A stretch of DNA of 64,000 nucleotides, taken from a virus. The notes below the pieces were generated by a model. It saw nothing but the letters and a program-made list of their open reading frames with translations. It was not told the origin of the DNA and searched no databases. Shown here piece after piece: positions 35,207 to 42,831 of the stretch. Made by a program: the position numbers and the translations under genes. Numbering within the stretch: position 1 is the stretch's first letter; every line of letters starts with the position of its first letter. The stretch covers positions 1-64,000 of IMG/VR virus record IMGVR_UViG_3300021959_006017; one strand, written 5' to 3'.

Positions 35207-35575
35207 ATGGCAAACTCAGGATTACCAGAAGATATAAAAACAGAAGATACATTAGTTTATTTTAATAGTTTCTACAATAATACAGGATCAGTAAGTTATA
35301 CACAAAATGAAGTAGATGCAGTAGTTGGCTATTTTCTTAAAAGAGGATTTGATAAAGTAGCAGCAATTAACACAGGCGGTGTATTATTAGAACAAGCTAA
35401 ACGTGATAGTGTACCAGTATTTAAACTGTTAGATACATTAAAAGGCGTTAATGAAGTACAACTAAGTAATATTGTTGCACAAATCATAAATGCAAATAGA
35501 CGTAAAACAAGTTCAATAGGTTATAGACAACAATCAGAAAATCAACTTTTCGATCAAAGGAATATAATAGTTTGA
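35207..35575 (+). CDS. Conserved small virion-associated protein
   Basis: 122 residues starting at the base after the preceding stop. Features: YFNSFYNN, EVDAVVGYFLKRGFDKVAA, LLEQAKRDSVPVFKLLDTL, GVNEVQLSNIVAQIINANRRKTSSIGYR, with a polar end. It is mostly alpha-helical. I recall equivalents next to the gp4 gene in marine T4-like phages, with no known function. Tight coupling to the tube-like protein suggests a shared structure, perhaps an assembly partner. Confidence 0.65.
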   Translation: MANSGLPEDIKTEDTLVYFNSFYNNTGSVSYTQNEVDAVVGYFLKRGFDKVAAINTGGVLLEQAKRDSVPVFKLLDTLKGVNEVQLSNIVAQIINANRRKTSSIGYRQQSENQLFDQRNIIV

Positions 35576-35576
35576 T

Positions 35577-36014
35577 ATGGGTCGATTCGCAGCAGGTAAA
35601 TTTCAACTCAAAAATCCTGATAAGTATGTAGGAACAAAGACGCCAACATATAGAAGTGGCTGGGAGTTCCACTTTATGAAGTTTTGCGACGAACATCCGG
35701 CTATTGCACAGTGGGCCAGTGAAGCAGTGCGTATACCTTATAGACATCCTTTTACAGGTAAGCATACGGTTTATGTTCCAGACTTCTTTATTGTATATAA
35801 CGATCGTGTAGGTAAGCAGCGTGTAGAACTAATAGAAGTAAAACCTAAAAATCAAACTCTAAAAGAAAAAACAGGACGTTCAAAAGCAAATCAAGCACAT
35901 TGGGTTGTAAATCAAGCAAAGTGGGAAAGTGCCAGAGCCTGGTGTAAACAAAAAGGTATTATATTCCGTATTGTAACAGAAGATGATATATTTCATAACG
36001 GACGAAAACGATAA
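35577..36014 (+). CDS. 4: Head completion protein gp4-like
   Basis: 145 residues, near T4 gp4 (150). The order PTYRSGWEFHFMKFCDEHP, WASEAVRIPYRHP, VPDFFIV, VELIEVKPKNQT, KWESARAWCKQKGIIFRIVTEDD follows T4 gp4 closely and has the E...D...E-x-K core of PD-(D/E)xK (TnsA-like) nucleases. In T4, gp4 finishes DNA-filled heads before tail joining. Starts 2 bases after the upstream stop, and its own stop overlaps a late box. Confidence 0.88.
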   Translation: MGRFAAGKFQLKNPDKYVGTKTPTYRSGWEFHFMKFCDEHPAIAQWASEAVRIPYRHPFTGKHTVYVPDFFIVYNDRVGKQRVELIEVKPKNQTLKEKTGRSKANQAHWVVNQAKWESARAWCKQKGIIFRIVTEDDIFHNGRKR

Positions 36015-36017
36015 ATA
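36011..36017 (+). promoter_or_regulatory. T4-type late promoter box
   Basis: GATAAATAA overlapping the gp4 stop; leader with GGAAG at 36033-36037 before the ATG at 36043. Confidence 0.55.
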
Positions 36018-36042
36018 ATACTAGCAGTTAATGGAAGCTATA

Positions 36043-36543
36043 ATGACTAAAAAACTAGAAGATTTGTTAAACTTGCCTGATTCTAAAGAAATAATAGAAC
36101 AAGCAGAAGAACAAGAAAAAGAACAAAAACAATATGAAGTTGAACAAGCTGAAACTTTTAGAGATATAGCAGAGTTTGATAAGATAGCAGCAGCACTTCC
36201 TGCTGTAAAAGGCCTTGGCGAAATGGCTGATAAAGAACTTAACGAAGTTGCTGATAAAGCAATGAGTGCATATGAAGACCTAATGGACTTAGGTATGAAT
36301 GTTGAAAGTCGTTATTCAGGGCGTGTGTTTGAAGTAGCAGGCGGCATGCTCAAAACTAGTCTAGATGCTAAAGTTGCAAAACTAGATAAAAAACTTAAAA
36401 TGGTTGAACTGCAACTTAAAAAAGAAAAGCAAGATGCTGACACAAAAGGCTCAGATGGTGATATTATTAATGGCGAAGGCTATGTAGTTACAGATAGGAA
36501 CAGTCTGTTAGAGCGTCTAAAAGGGCTAGATAAAGATAAATAA
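36043..36543 (+). CDS. 16: Terminase small subunit gp16-like
   Basis: 166 residues from the ATG at 36043, chosen over 36031 because GGAAG precedes it at proper distance. A coiled-coil-prone N-terminus (EQEKEQKQYEVEQAETFRDIAEF) is followed by helices NEVADKAMSAYEDLMDLGMNVESRYSGRVFEVAGGMLKTSLDAKVAKLDKKLKMVELQLKK, which parallel the central helical hairpin of T4 gp16. The small subunit forms rings that recognise DNA and stimulate gp17. Gene order gp4 - gp16 - two genes - gp17 supports the call. Confidence 0.78.
   Translation: MTKKLEDLLNLPDSKEIIEQAEEQEKEQKQYEVEQAETFRDIAEFDKIAAALPAVKGLGEMADKELNEVADKAMSAYEDLMDLGMNVESRYSGRVFEVAGGMLKTSLDAKVAKLDKKLKMVELQLKKEKQDADTKGSDGDIINGEGYVVTDRNSLLERLKGLDKDK
36536..36542 (+). 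promoter_or_regulatory. T4-type late promoter box
   Basis: GATAAATAA overlapping the terminase small subunit stop; leader with AGGGA at 36554-36558 before the ATG at 36566. Confidence 0.5.
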
Positions 36544-36565
36544 TATATATGACAGGGAATAACCA

Positions 36566-37129
36566 ATGAAATCATTTGCGCAAATACTAACAGAATCTAA
36601 AAAAACTTACGAGTTTAAGATTGGTGTTGCAGGCGAACTACCAGAAGGTTTTCAAGACCATATGGAAACTGCACTGCAAAAGTTTAAACTGCTTAATAGT
36701 TCAGCAGGCAAGAAAACACCTATACAAGAACGTCCATTAGACTTTCCACAGTTACAAAATATGGAAGTTACATACTTTGAAGTAGAAACAGAGTATCCAA
36801 CTACTGTACAGATACTTCAAGAGTATTTAGGTCAATGCTGCGGTATTCCACAGAGTCATATTATTGTTCGTAATCCAAACGAACCACAAGAATTATACCA
36901 AGAAGCACAAGAAGACGAAGTATATGAGCCAATGTTAACTAAAGAAGATATGGGCGGCGAAAGCGGTCAAGAACATGTTGGCGGCGAGCGTATTATGGGA
37001 CTTCTAGCAGAACTTGAAAAAGCACGTAAGGAAGCAGCAGTTCCAGATGGAGCAGATGCTGCACCAGACGGCGAAACAGCAAAACAAATGGACGATTCAG
37101 AAAACACCAAAGCGGTGATAGGGAGTTAA
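36566..37129 (+). CDS. Uncharacterised head-region protein
   Basis: 187 residues, not recognised. The start MKSFAQILTESKKTYEFKI resembles the short F..(I/F)L.ES tag common on proteins of this phage group. Residues 15-110 look like an alpha/beta domain with a ferredoxin-like strand pattern (YEFKIGVAG, MEVTYFEVETEYPT, HIIVRNPN). The last 80 residues are acidic, with a Gly/Glu segment and an Ala/Glu helix. It is placed between the terminase subunits, with a late promoter, so a role in packaging or capsid assembly is likely but unproven. Confidence 0.55.
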   Translation: MKSFAQILTESKKTYEFKIGVAGELPEGFQDHMETALQKFKLLNSSAGKKTPIQERPLDFPQLQNMEVTYFEVETEYPTTVQILQEYLGQCCGIPQSHIIVRNPNEPQELYQEAQEDEVYEPMLTKEDMGGESGQEHVGGERIMGLLAELEKARKEAAVPDGADAAPDGETAKQMDDSENTKAVIGS

Positions 37130-37131
37130 AT

Positions 37132-38139
37132 ATGTCAAATATGAAAAAACTAATAGAGTCATTGGATGCATTAAATGAATGCCCTCCAGGAATGGACGAA
37201 GGCGGCATGCCAATGGGATCACTTCCTGCGCCAATAGACAAAGGTAATCCAGTAACAATGAACGTGAGCTTAAATGCAAGCGGCAAAGAGCATGTTGAAG
37301 ATCTAATCAACATGATGAAAAATGCAGGTATGAGCGATGCTAAAGAATTTGGGCAAGACGATATGCCAGCACTTCCAATGCGTATGGACATGGAAAGACT
37401 ACGTGATATTGTAGGCGAACCAGGCGATGAAGATACAGACGAAGCCTATTCACCAGGTGACGAAAATGCAGAAGGTGTTGTAAGTAACTGTTGTGGTGCG
37501 CCTGTTCAAGATGAGCGTGAAGGAACTGGTAGATGCAGTGCTTGCGGAGAAGGTTGCGAGGCTGTTGCAGAAGAATCAATCGAAGAAGGTGGAATGAAAG
37601 ATCAGCTTATCAAGGCAATGGAAAAGATTGCAGCTGATGACAGCGGAGATACACTTTATAAAGCAATGACCAAAGGTGCAATGGGCCCAGATGTACAAAA
37701 CTATCTACAAGATATGTACGATGACGTAGCACGTGATAATGGACTACACCCAGATGATGATCACGATCAAATAGAAGAAAAAATGCATGAACTGATCGCA
37801 GCAGATTATGGAATGCAAGAATGGGCCAACTCACCAGAAGGTTCAGAAGACGATGTAGACTATCGTGATCAAGACTACATGACAAACATGATGGGCGACG
37901 ATCTACACAAGAAAAAGAAAGCATATGCAGCCGCACAAGACGGCGATAATGCAATGGCTGTTGAAGCTATCAAAGCACAGCTAATGAAAGCACTTAGTGA
38001 AAAGAAAAAGCCAGACGCAAATAAAAACGGTATTCCTGATTATGCAGAAGATGGCAAAGGACCGAACGATCTTGCTAAAGGTAAAAAGGGCGGTAAGCCT
38101 AAAAAAGGTAAAGTACCTCCGCAATTTAAGAAAAAATAA
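37132..38139 (+). CDS. Acidic protein with zinc-ribbon and Ca-loop-like motifs
   Basis: 335 residues, not recognised as a whole. Visible: a Met-rich N-terminus; a zinc-ribbon-like block SNCCGAPVQDEREGTGRCSACGEGC near residue 120 (two Cys pairs ~18 apart); helices rich in Asp and Glu; a DANKNGIPDYAEDG loop near residue 300 resembling thrombospondin-type or dockerin-like Ca2+ loops; and a basic KGKKGGKPKKGK tail. The composition (acidic body, basic tail) recalls T4 prohead core proteins, and the gene lies in the head/packaging block. Ends at a UUCG-loop terminator. Function unknown. Confidence 0.55.
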   Translation: MSNMKKLIESLDALNECPPGMDEGGMPMGSLPAPIDKGNPVTMNVSLNASGKEHVEDLINMMKNAGMSDAKEFGQDDMPALPMRMDMERLRDIVGEPGDEDTDEAYSPGDENAEGVVSNCCGAPVQDEREGTGRCSACGEGCEAVAEESIEEGGMKDQLIKAMEKIAADDSGDTLYKAMTKGAMGPDVQNYLQDMYDDVARDNGLHPDDDHDQIEEKMHELIAADYGMQEWANSPEGSEDDVDYRDQDYMTNMMGDDLHKKKKAYAAAQDGDNAMAVEAIKAQLMKALSEKKKPDANKNGIPDYAEDGKGPNDLAKGKKGGKPKKGKVPPQFKKK

Positions 38140-38159
38140 ACTACGATGGGAGCGGAATC

Positions 38160-38187
38160 AAATAGGCACTTCGGTGCCTATTTTTTT
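38160..38187 (+). terminator. Rho-independent terminator with UUCG tetraloop
   Basis: AAATAGGCAC (38160-38169), TTCG loop, GTGCCTATTT (38174-38183), T-run to 38187. C(UUCG)G is an exceptionally stable tetraloop. Confidence 0.9.
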
Positions 38188-38189
38188 GA

Positions 38190-38196
38190 GTAAATA
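38190..38196 (+). promoter_or_regulatory. Late promoter for gp17, predicted leaderless
   Basis: GTAAATA, 4 bases (ctgt), ATG at 38201. It sits 2 bases after the terminator T-run, so the gp17 transcript has practically no leader. Confidence 0.6.
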
Positions 38197-38200
38197 CTGT

Positions 38201-39781
38201 ATGAGTAAGAGTTTAGATGGCGTATTAACTAAAAAAGCCAACACTAAAGAAACATATACAGAAGAACAAATACAGGATCTAATGCAGTGTATGGATCCTG
38301 AAAAAGGCTATCTGTATTTTGCAAGTAAGTTTGCATATATCCAACATCCTGTAAAAGGAAAACTACTATTCGAACCTTACGAATATCAACTAGGGTTAAT
38401 GGATACATATCATAACTATCGCTTTAACATTAATATGATGCCTAGACAAACAGGTAAAACTACTTGTGCCGCAATTTATCTTGCTTGGTATGCAATGTTT
38501 AATCCAGATCAAACTATACTTATTGCCGCACACAAATACACAGGTGCGCAGGAGATTATGGCACGTATTCGTTATGTGTATGAAACGTGTCCAGATCATA
38601 TTAGAGCAGGTGTTACTTCATATAACAAAGGTAGCATAGAGTTTGAGAATGGATCACGTATTGTAAGTCAGACAACAACAGGCAACACAGGACGTGGTAT
38701 GTCAATCTCGCTACTATACTGTGACGAGTTTGCGTTCGTACAGCCTAACATTGCTGAAGAGTTTTGGACGTCAATATCACCTACACTAGCAACAGGTGGT
38801 CGTGCTATTATTACTAGTACACCAAACTCAGACGAAGATACATTTGCTACTATTTGGAAACAAGCAGAACAACGGTTTGACGATCACGGCAACGAAAGTG
38901 ATCTTGGCATCAATGGCTTCCGTTCATTTATAGCACACTGGAGTGAACATCCCGATCGTGACGAGAAATGGAAGGCAGATGAGATCGGACGTATCGGTGA
39001 AGAAAAGTTTAGACGTGAATATGGTTGCGAGTTCTTAGTATTTGACGAAACTCTCATTAATAGTATAAAACTAAGTGCTATGGAAGGCGGCAGTCCTATA
39101 CTTAACATGGGGCAAACACGTTGGTATAAGAAGCCGACAAGTCAATACACATATGCAGTAGCACTTGATCCTAGTATGGGTACAGGAGGCGACTATGCGG
39201 CAATTCAAGTTATAGAACTTCCAACATACGAGCAAGTAGGAGAATGGCAGCATAACCAAACAGCTATTCCCGGACAAATAAGAGTACTTGCAGACATCTG
39301 TACATACATTGCAAATGAAACTAAAAATCCAAATGGAGTTTATTGGAGTGTAGAAAATAACGGCATCGGCGAAGCAGCACTAATCGTTATAAACGATTTC
39401 GGGGAAGAGAATATACCGGGACTTTTTGTCTCTGAACCTATTCGCAAAGGACATGTGCGCAAGTTCCGCAAAGGGTTTAATACTACACACAGCACAAAGA
39501 TTACAGCATGTAGTCGTTTAAAAACTATGATTGAAAACGATAAAATGACTGTACACAGCAAACCATTAATATCTGAACTCAAAGGTTTTATAGCATCAGC
39601 AAGTAGCTATCAAGCAAAACCGGGAATGACAGACGATTTAGTAAGTGCAACACTACTTGCTATAAGAATGATGGACGTATTAAAAGATTGGGATCCGCGG
39701 GTATATAACTCATTCAATCAAGCAGAAGATCTTGAGGATTATGAGATGCCCATGCCAATCTTTATTAGCAGCAACTATTGA
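38201..39781 (+). CDS. 17: Terminase large subunit gp17
   Basis: 526 residues from the ATG at 38201; a longer in-frame ORF to 37997 would overlap the previous gene and its terminator, and is rejected. Walker A PRQTGKTT at 81-88; Walker B LLYCDEFAF at 171-179 with the catalytic Glu; coupling motif ITSTPNSDED. The C-terminal RNase-H-like nuclease starts at ALDPSMGTGGDYAAIQ (~315) with later acidic residues in VENNGIGEAAL and MTDDLVSATLL. This motor cuts and packages concatemeric DNA into proheads. T4 gp17 has 610 residues. One of the surest calls in the window. Confidence 0.95.
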   Translation: MSKSLDGVLTKKANTKETYTEEQIQDLMQCMDPEKGYLYFASKFAYIQHPVKGKLLFEPYEYQLGLMDTYHNYRFNINMMPRQTGKTTCAAIYLAWYAMFNPDQTILIAAHKYTGAQEIMARIRYVYETCPDHIRAGVTSYNKGSIEFENGSRIVSQTTTGNTGRGMSISLLYCDEFAFVQPNIAEEFWTSISPTLATGGRAIITSTPNSDEDTFATIWKQAEQRFDDHGNESDLGINGFRSFIAHWSEHPDRDEKWKADEIGRIGEEKFRREYGCEFLVFDETLINSIKLSAMEGGSPILNMGQTRWYKKPTSQYTYAVALDPSMGTGGDYAAIQVIELPTYEQVGEWQHNQTAIPGQIRVLADICTYIANETKNPNGVYWSVENNGIGEAALIVINDFGEENIPGLFVSEPIRKGHVRKFRKGFNTTHSTKITACSRLKTMIENDKMTVHSKPLISELKGFIASASSYQAKPGMTDDLVSATLLAIRMMDVLKDWDPRVYNSFNQAEDLEDYEMPMPIFISSNY

Positions 39782-39787
39782 TAAATA
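39781..39787 (+). promoter_or_regulatory. Late promoter, predicted leaderless
   Basis: GATAAATA overlapping the gp17 stop, 4 bases (cagt), ATG at 39792. No SD between box and start. Confidence 0.6.
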
Positions 39788-39791
39788 CAGT

Positions 39792-41600
39792 ATGAGAGAA
39801 TTTAGTAAAATAGGCGAAGAGTTATTCAACAAGTTACGCGGAAGATTTCCAAGCGTAACTATTGGTGATGCTGAAGGTAACGTTACTAACGAACCTATTG
39901 CAGCAAGATACTTTGACTTTGATTACAAAGGCTTAGGTAAAGTAAGTGTTAACTTAGATGAAGATGAAGGATTAACTGTTATCTTTTCTAAAGACTTTGC
40001 AGAAGGTACTTCAGATGTAATCAAAAAAGGATGGCACGACTTTTTGAAAGAACTTCGTGTGTTTGGTAAAAAGCGTATGTTGGACTTTAGTGTACGTGAT
40101 ATTACTAAATCAAACTTAGATAAAAGAGATTATAAATTTTTAGCAACAAATCGCTCTGGGGACGATAAAATGACAGAATCAAAACTATATGGAACAAGCC
40201 GCGTTAGTTATCAAAACGTAGGCGAAGCACGTATTATGATTAAGCACACAGAGAGTGTAAATCAAGAAAGTGCAACAGGACGCATACAAAAGATTGGTAA
40301 GATCTACATTGAATCACCAGAAGGTGAACGTTTTAAATATCCATACAAGCATCTAAGTGGTGCAAGAGCAATGGCTATGCATGTAAGTGAAGGCGGCAAC
40401 GCATATGATGACTTTGGTAAGCACATTGTAGGACTTTCAGAAGAACTAGCAAAGCTACGCAAGTTTAAAACCTATATGGGCCGTTCAGCTGTAATGGCAG
40501 AAAGTCTAGCAGGATATGTAGACATTGTCAAAGAGCGTATTACAACAGTTAAGAAAACAATAGAAGGTTTGCAAAAGCCAGCATACTACAAAGAAGCATT
40601 TGAAAGTTTTAATCCCCCAGTACTAGAAGATGTTCCGAATGATGTTGCTGAAAACTGGATTGATGAGCTAACTATCAAACAGTTTAACGAAGAACTACAA
40701 GATATATTCCCTTACATTTACAACCTAGTAAAAGAAGGCACAAAAGCAAAAGAACTAGGACCAGAAGATTTAGAAGAAGTTGCAGGCCCAGAAAACTGCT
40801 GGCCCGGACATAGAAAAGTCGGCACCAAGCCGGGCACAGGTAAAAACAAAGGCAAGCGTGTAAACGACTGCGAAAAAATACCAGAAGAGATTGAACTAGA
40901 GCAAGGCTTTGAAGAAATGATGGGCCAATTTAGCGAAAGCGAACCAACTATTAGTCAAATGAGTGACGACGATTTAGCAGATTATTTAGGCGTTGATGTA
41001 GCAGAAGTAAAGGCTGATAGAGAGGCAGCAGAGGAAGCAGCAAACGAAAAATCAATGGATCAGTTTGCAGAAGGTATTGATCCCAAAAGTGCATTAGACG
41101 CTATTATGAAGAAAGATCCAGGTGACGAAGGTATCGGTTATGTGTTTGACAAATTTGCAAGCAGAATGTCTGATGAAGATGCAGATGAACTTGCAAAAGA
41201 ATTAGCAGAATTTTATCCAGAATGGTACGAACAACACTATCAAGACGAAGGCAATGCATATGCACACGCTGTAAAGCAAGCCAAAATGAACGGCAAGAAA
41301 AAAGGCGACAAAGTTGACGGTCCAGACGGCGACGAGATTACACTTGAAAAGGACAAAAAGGCACCATTAGGCGAGTTCATATTATCGTATTACGACAGAG
41401 AAACAGGCGAGTTCCCTAAAGGCGAAACCGCTGTACTTACCATGGTAGAGAAAGATTACGGCGAGCAGTTCATAGAACCTGCTAAGGCGTTTATCGAAAA
41501 GATTACCCAAACTTTTGAAGAGTATCAGATGCGTACACAACCACAGCAGTTGGATACACAAGAGTTTGACAGAATGAGAGAGTTAGCAGGTTTACGTTAA
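39792..41600 (+). CDS. Large uncharacterised late protein
   Basis: 602 residues from the ATG at 39792 (a frame to 39732 runs into gp17). Residues 1-130 look like a compact alpha/beta domain (ARYFDFDYKGLGKVSVNLDEDEGLTVIFSKDF). Later: helices, ENCWPGHRKVGTKPGTGKNKGKRVNDCEKI near residue 345 (a short Cys..Cys module recurrent in proteins of marine phages), several acidic helices, and a terminal DRMRELAGLR, similar to short C-terminal tags on other marine phage structural proteins. Late promoter and position after gp17 suggest a virion or capsid-interior protein. Function unknown. Confidence 0.6.
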   Translation: MREFSKIGEELFNKLRGRFPSVTIGDAEGNVTNEPIAARYFDFDYKGLGKVSVNLDEDEGLTVIFSKDFAEGTSDVIKKGWHDFLKELRVFGKKRMLDFSVRDITKSNLDKRDYKFLATNRSGDDKMTESKLYGTSRVSYQNVGEARIMIKHTESVNQESATGRIQKIGKIYIESPEGERFKYPYKHLSGARAMAMHVSEGGNAYDDFGKHIVGLSEELAKLRKFKTYMGRSAVMAESLAGYVDIVKERITTVKKTIEGLQKPAYYKEAFESFNPPVLEDVPNDVAENWIDELTIKQFNEELQDIFPYIYNLVKEGTKAKELGPEDLEEVAGPENCWPGHRKVGTKPGTGKNKGKRVNDCEKIPEEIELEQGFEEMMGQFSESEPTISQMSDDDLADYLGVDVAEVKADREAAEEAANEKSMDQFAEGIDPKSALDAIMKKDPGDEGIGYVFDKFASRMSDEDADELAKELAEFYPEWYEQHYQDEGNAYAHAVKQAKMNGKKKGDKVDGPDGDEITLEKDKKAPLGEFILSYYDRETGEFPKGETAVLTMVEKDYGEQFIEPAKAFIEKITQTFEEYQMRTQPQQLDTQEFDRMRELAGLR

Positions 41601-41645
41601 TCTGCTAACACTCATAAGTTTTATTTCTTTTTCTTTAAAAAAGAC

Positions 41646-41673
41646 TTGACAAATGTTATAGCGATGTTATACT
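41646..41673 (+). promoter_or_regulatory. Sigma-70-type promoter for gp32
   Basis: TTGACA (41646-41651), 16-base spacer, TATACT (41668-41673). Predicted start near 41680, giving a ~75-base leader with AGGAGG at 41741-41746 and the ATG at 41755. Confidence 0.8.
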
Positions 41674-41691
41674 AATAACTGTGCTATAACA
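41654..41691. promoter_or_regulatory. Large dyad across the gp32 promoter
   Basis: TGTTATAGC (41654-41662) and GCTATAACA (41683-41691) are perfect 9-base inverted repeats; inside them GTTAT and ATAAC pair around ACTA. The dyad covers the -10 and the start point, so it is better placed as a DNA operator than as a leader hairpin. On read-through RNA from upstream it would form a 38-base stem-loop. Confidence 0.6.
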
Positions 41692-41703
41692 CTTAAAGGC
41701 ACT

Positions 41704-41739
41704 AGTAGCAATGTAGCTACTGCACATAGGCATAACATT
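41704..41739 (+). promoter_or_regulatory. Candidate H-type pseudoknot in the gp32 leader
   Basis: Stem 1: AGTAGC (41704-41709) with GCTACT (41716-41721). Its loop AATGTA can pair through AATGT (41710-41714) with ACATT at 41735-41739, forming stem 2, one base before AGGAGG. T4 gene 32 mRNA uses an upstream pseudoknot to nucleate gp32 binding and repress translation; this structure is in the corresponding place. Pairing is seen; function is inferred. Confidence 0.5.
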
Positions 41740-41754
41740 TAGGAGGCATATACT

Positions 41755-42756
41755 ATGGCATCATTAGCAGAAATCCGAGCAAAGCTCAAAGAACAAGAGA
41801 ACCGTCAATCAGGTGGTTCAAGCGGCCCAAGCGGTCCAAACCCAATTTACCCATTTTGGAATATGAAAGAAGGCGAGAGTGCAACTCTACGTTTCCTTCC
41901 TGATGGTAACGCAGACAACACTTTCTTTTGGAAAGAGCGTTTGGTTATTAAACTTCCATTTGCTGGTGTAAAAGGTGAAACAGATTCACGTCCAGTACAA
42001 GTACAGATTCCATGTATGGAAATGTATGGCGAGTCATGTAACATTCTTAATGAAGTACGTGGCTGGTTCAAAGACCCTGCATTAGAAGATATGGGTCGTA
42101 AGTATTGGAAAAAGCGTTCTTACATTTTCCAAGGCTTTGTAACAGATAATCCACTAGCAGACGATGAAGCACCTGAGAATCCAATCAGACGCTTTATTAT
42201 TGGTCCACAAATCTTCCAGATCATTAAGCAGGCGCTTATGGATCCAGACATGGAAGAATTGCCAACAGATTACACAGCAGGTGTAGACTTCCGTCTTAAC
42301 AAAACTTCAAAAGGCGGATATGCAGACTACTCAACATCAAATTGGGCACGTAGAGATCGTCCGCTTGGTGATGCAGAGATGGCAGCAGTCAACACACATG
42401 GGTTGTTTGATCTAAATGACTTCTTACCTAAAAAGCCAGACGAAACTGCACAAAAAGTAATGCAGGAAATGTTTGAAGCATCAGTAGACGGAGAAGCATA
42501 TGATGCAGATCGTTGGAGTAATTACTTCCGCCCTGCAGGTATGCAAGCACGTACAGGTGATCCAAACACAGCACCTAGCCCGCAAGCAACGGCTGTAAGT
42601 CAGAGCGCACCTGCTCCGACAGCGGCTCCTGCTCCGGTAGCAGAAACTGCTCCAGCACCAGAAGCAACTCCAGCACCAGCAGCTGAAGCGGCTCCTGCAG
42701 AAGGTGGCAACGCCCAAGACATTCTAGCAATGATTAGAAGCCGTCAAGGACAATAA
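41755..42756 (+). CDS. 32: Single-stranded DNA-binding protein gp32
   Basis: 333 residues with an unusually strong AGGAGG SD. Core: a basic N-terminal cooperativity tail (LAEIRAKLKEQENR), then PFWNMKEGESATLRFLPDGN, FFWKERLVIKLPF, a VQIPCMEMYGESCNIL segment in place of the T4 zinc-subdomain, KYWKKRSYIFQGFV, IRRFIIGPQIFQII and GVDFRLNKTSKGGYADYSTSNWARR. The T4 acidic C-terminus is replaced by a ~50-residue Ala/Pro/Glu linker ending AQDILAMIRSRQGQ, probably the partner-binding peptide. It coats ssDNA in replication and recombination with UvsX/UvsY downstream. Confidence 0.92.
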   Translation: MASLAEIRAKLKEQENRQSGGSSGPSGPNPIYPFWNMKEGESATLRFLPDGNADNTFFWKERLVIKLPFAGVKGETDSRPVQVQIPCMEMYGESCNILNEVRGWFKDPALEDMGRKYWKKRSYIFQGFVTDNPLADDEAPENPIRRFIIGPQIFQIIKQALMDPDMEELPTDYTAGVDFRLNKTSKGGYADYSTSNWARRDRPLGDAEMAAVNTHGLFDLNDFLPKKPDETAQKVMQEMFEASVDGEAYDADRWSNYFRPAGMQARTGDPNTAPSPQATAVSQSAPAPTAAPAPVAETAPAPEATPAPAAEAAPAEGGNAQDILAMIRSRQGQ

Positions 42757-42760
42757 GAGC

Positions 42761-42815
42761 AAGCTAAAAGGGTTGCTTTCGCAAGATGCAACCCTTTATA
42801 CTTGCCCAGCTTTTT
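42761..42815 (+). terminator. Terminator-like hairpin after gp32
   Basis: AAAGGGTTGC (42767-42776) and GCAACCCTTT (42788-42797) form a perfect 10-bp stem; an outer AAGCT/AGCTT pair (42761-42765 with 42808-42812) brings a TTTTT run next to the base. Probably partial termination between gp32 and uvsX, giving higher gp32 levels. Confidence 0.75.
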
Positions 42816-42831
42816 AGATTAGGAGAATAAT

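Noticed and set aside
37610-37954. His/Leu-rich minus-strand ORF
   Set aside because: Antisense of the Asp/His-rich acidic gene at 37132; His/Leu bias is what reverse reading of GAT/CAG-type codons gives.
37997-38200. N-terminal extension of the terminase frame
   Set aside because: It would overlap the preceding gene, its terminator and the late box; gp17 homology begins at the ATG at 38201.
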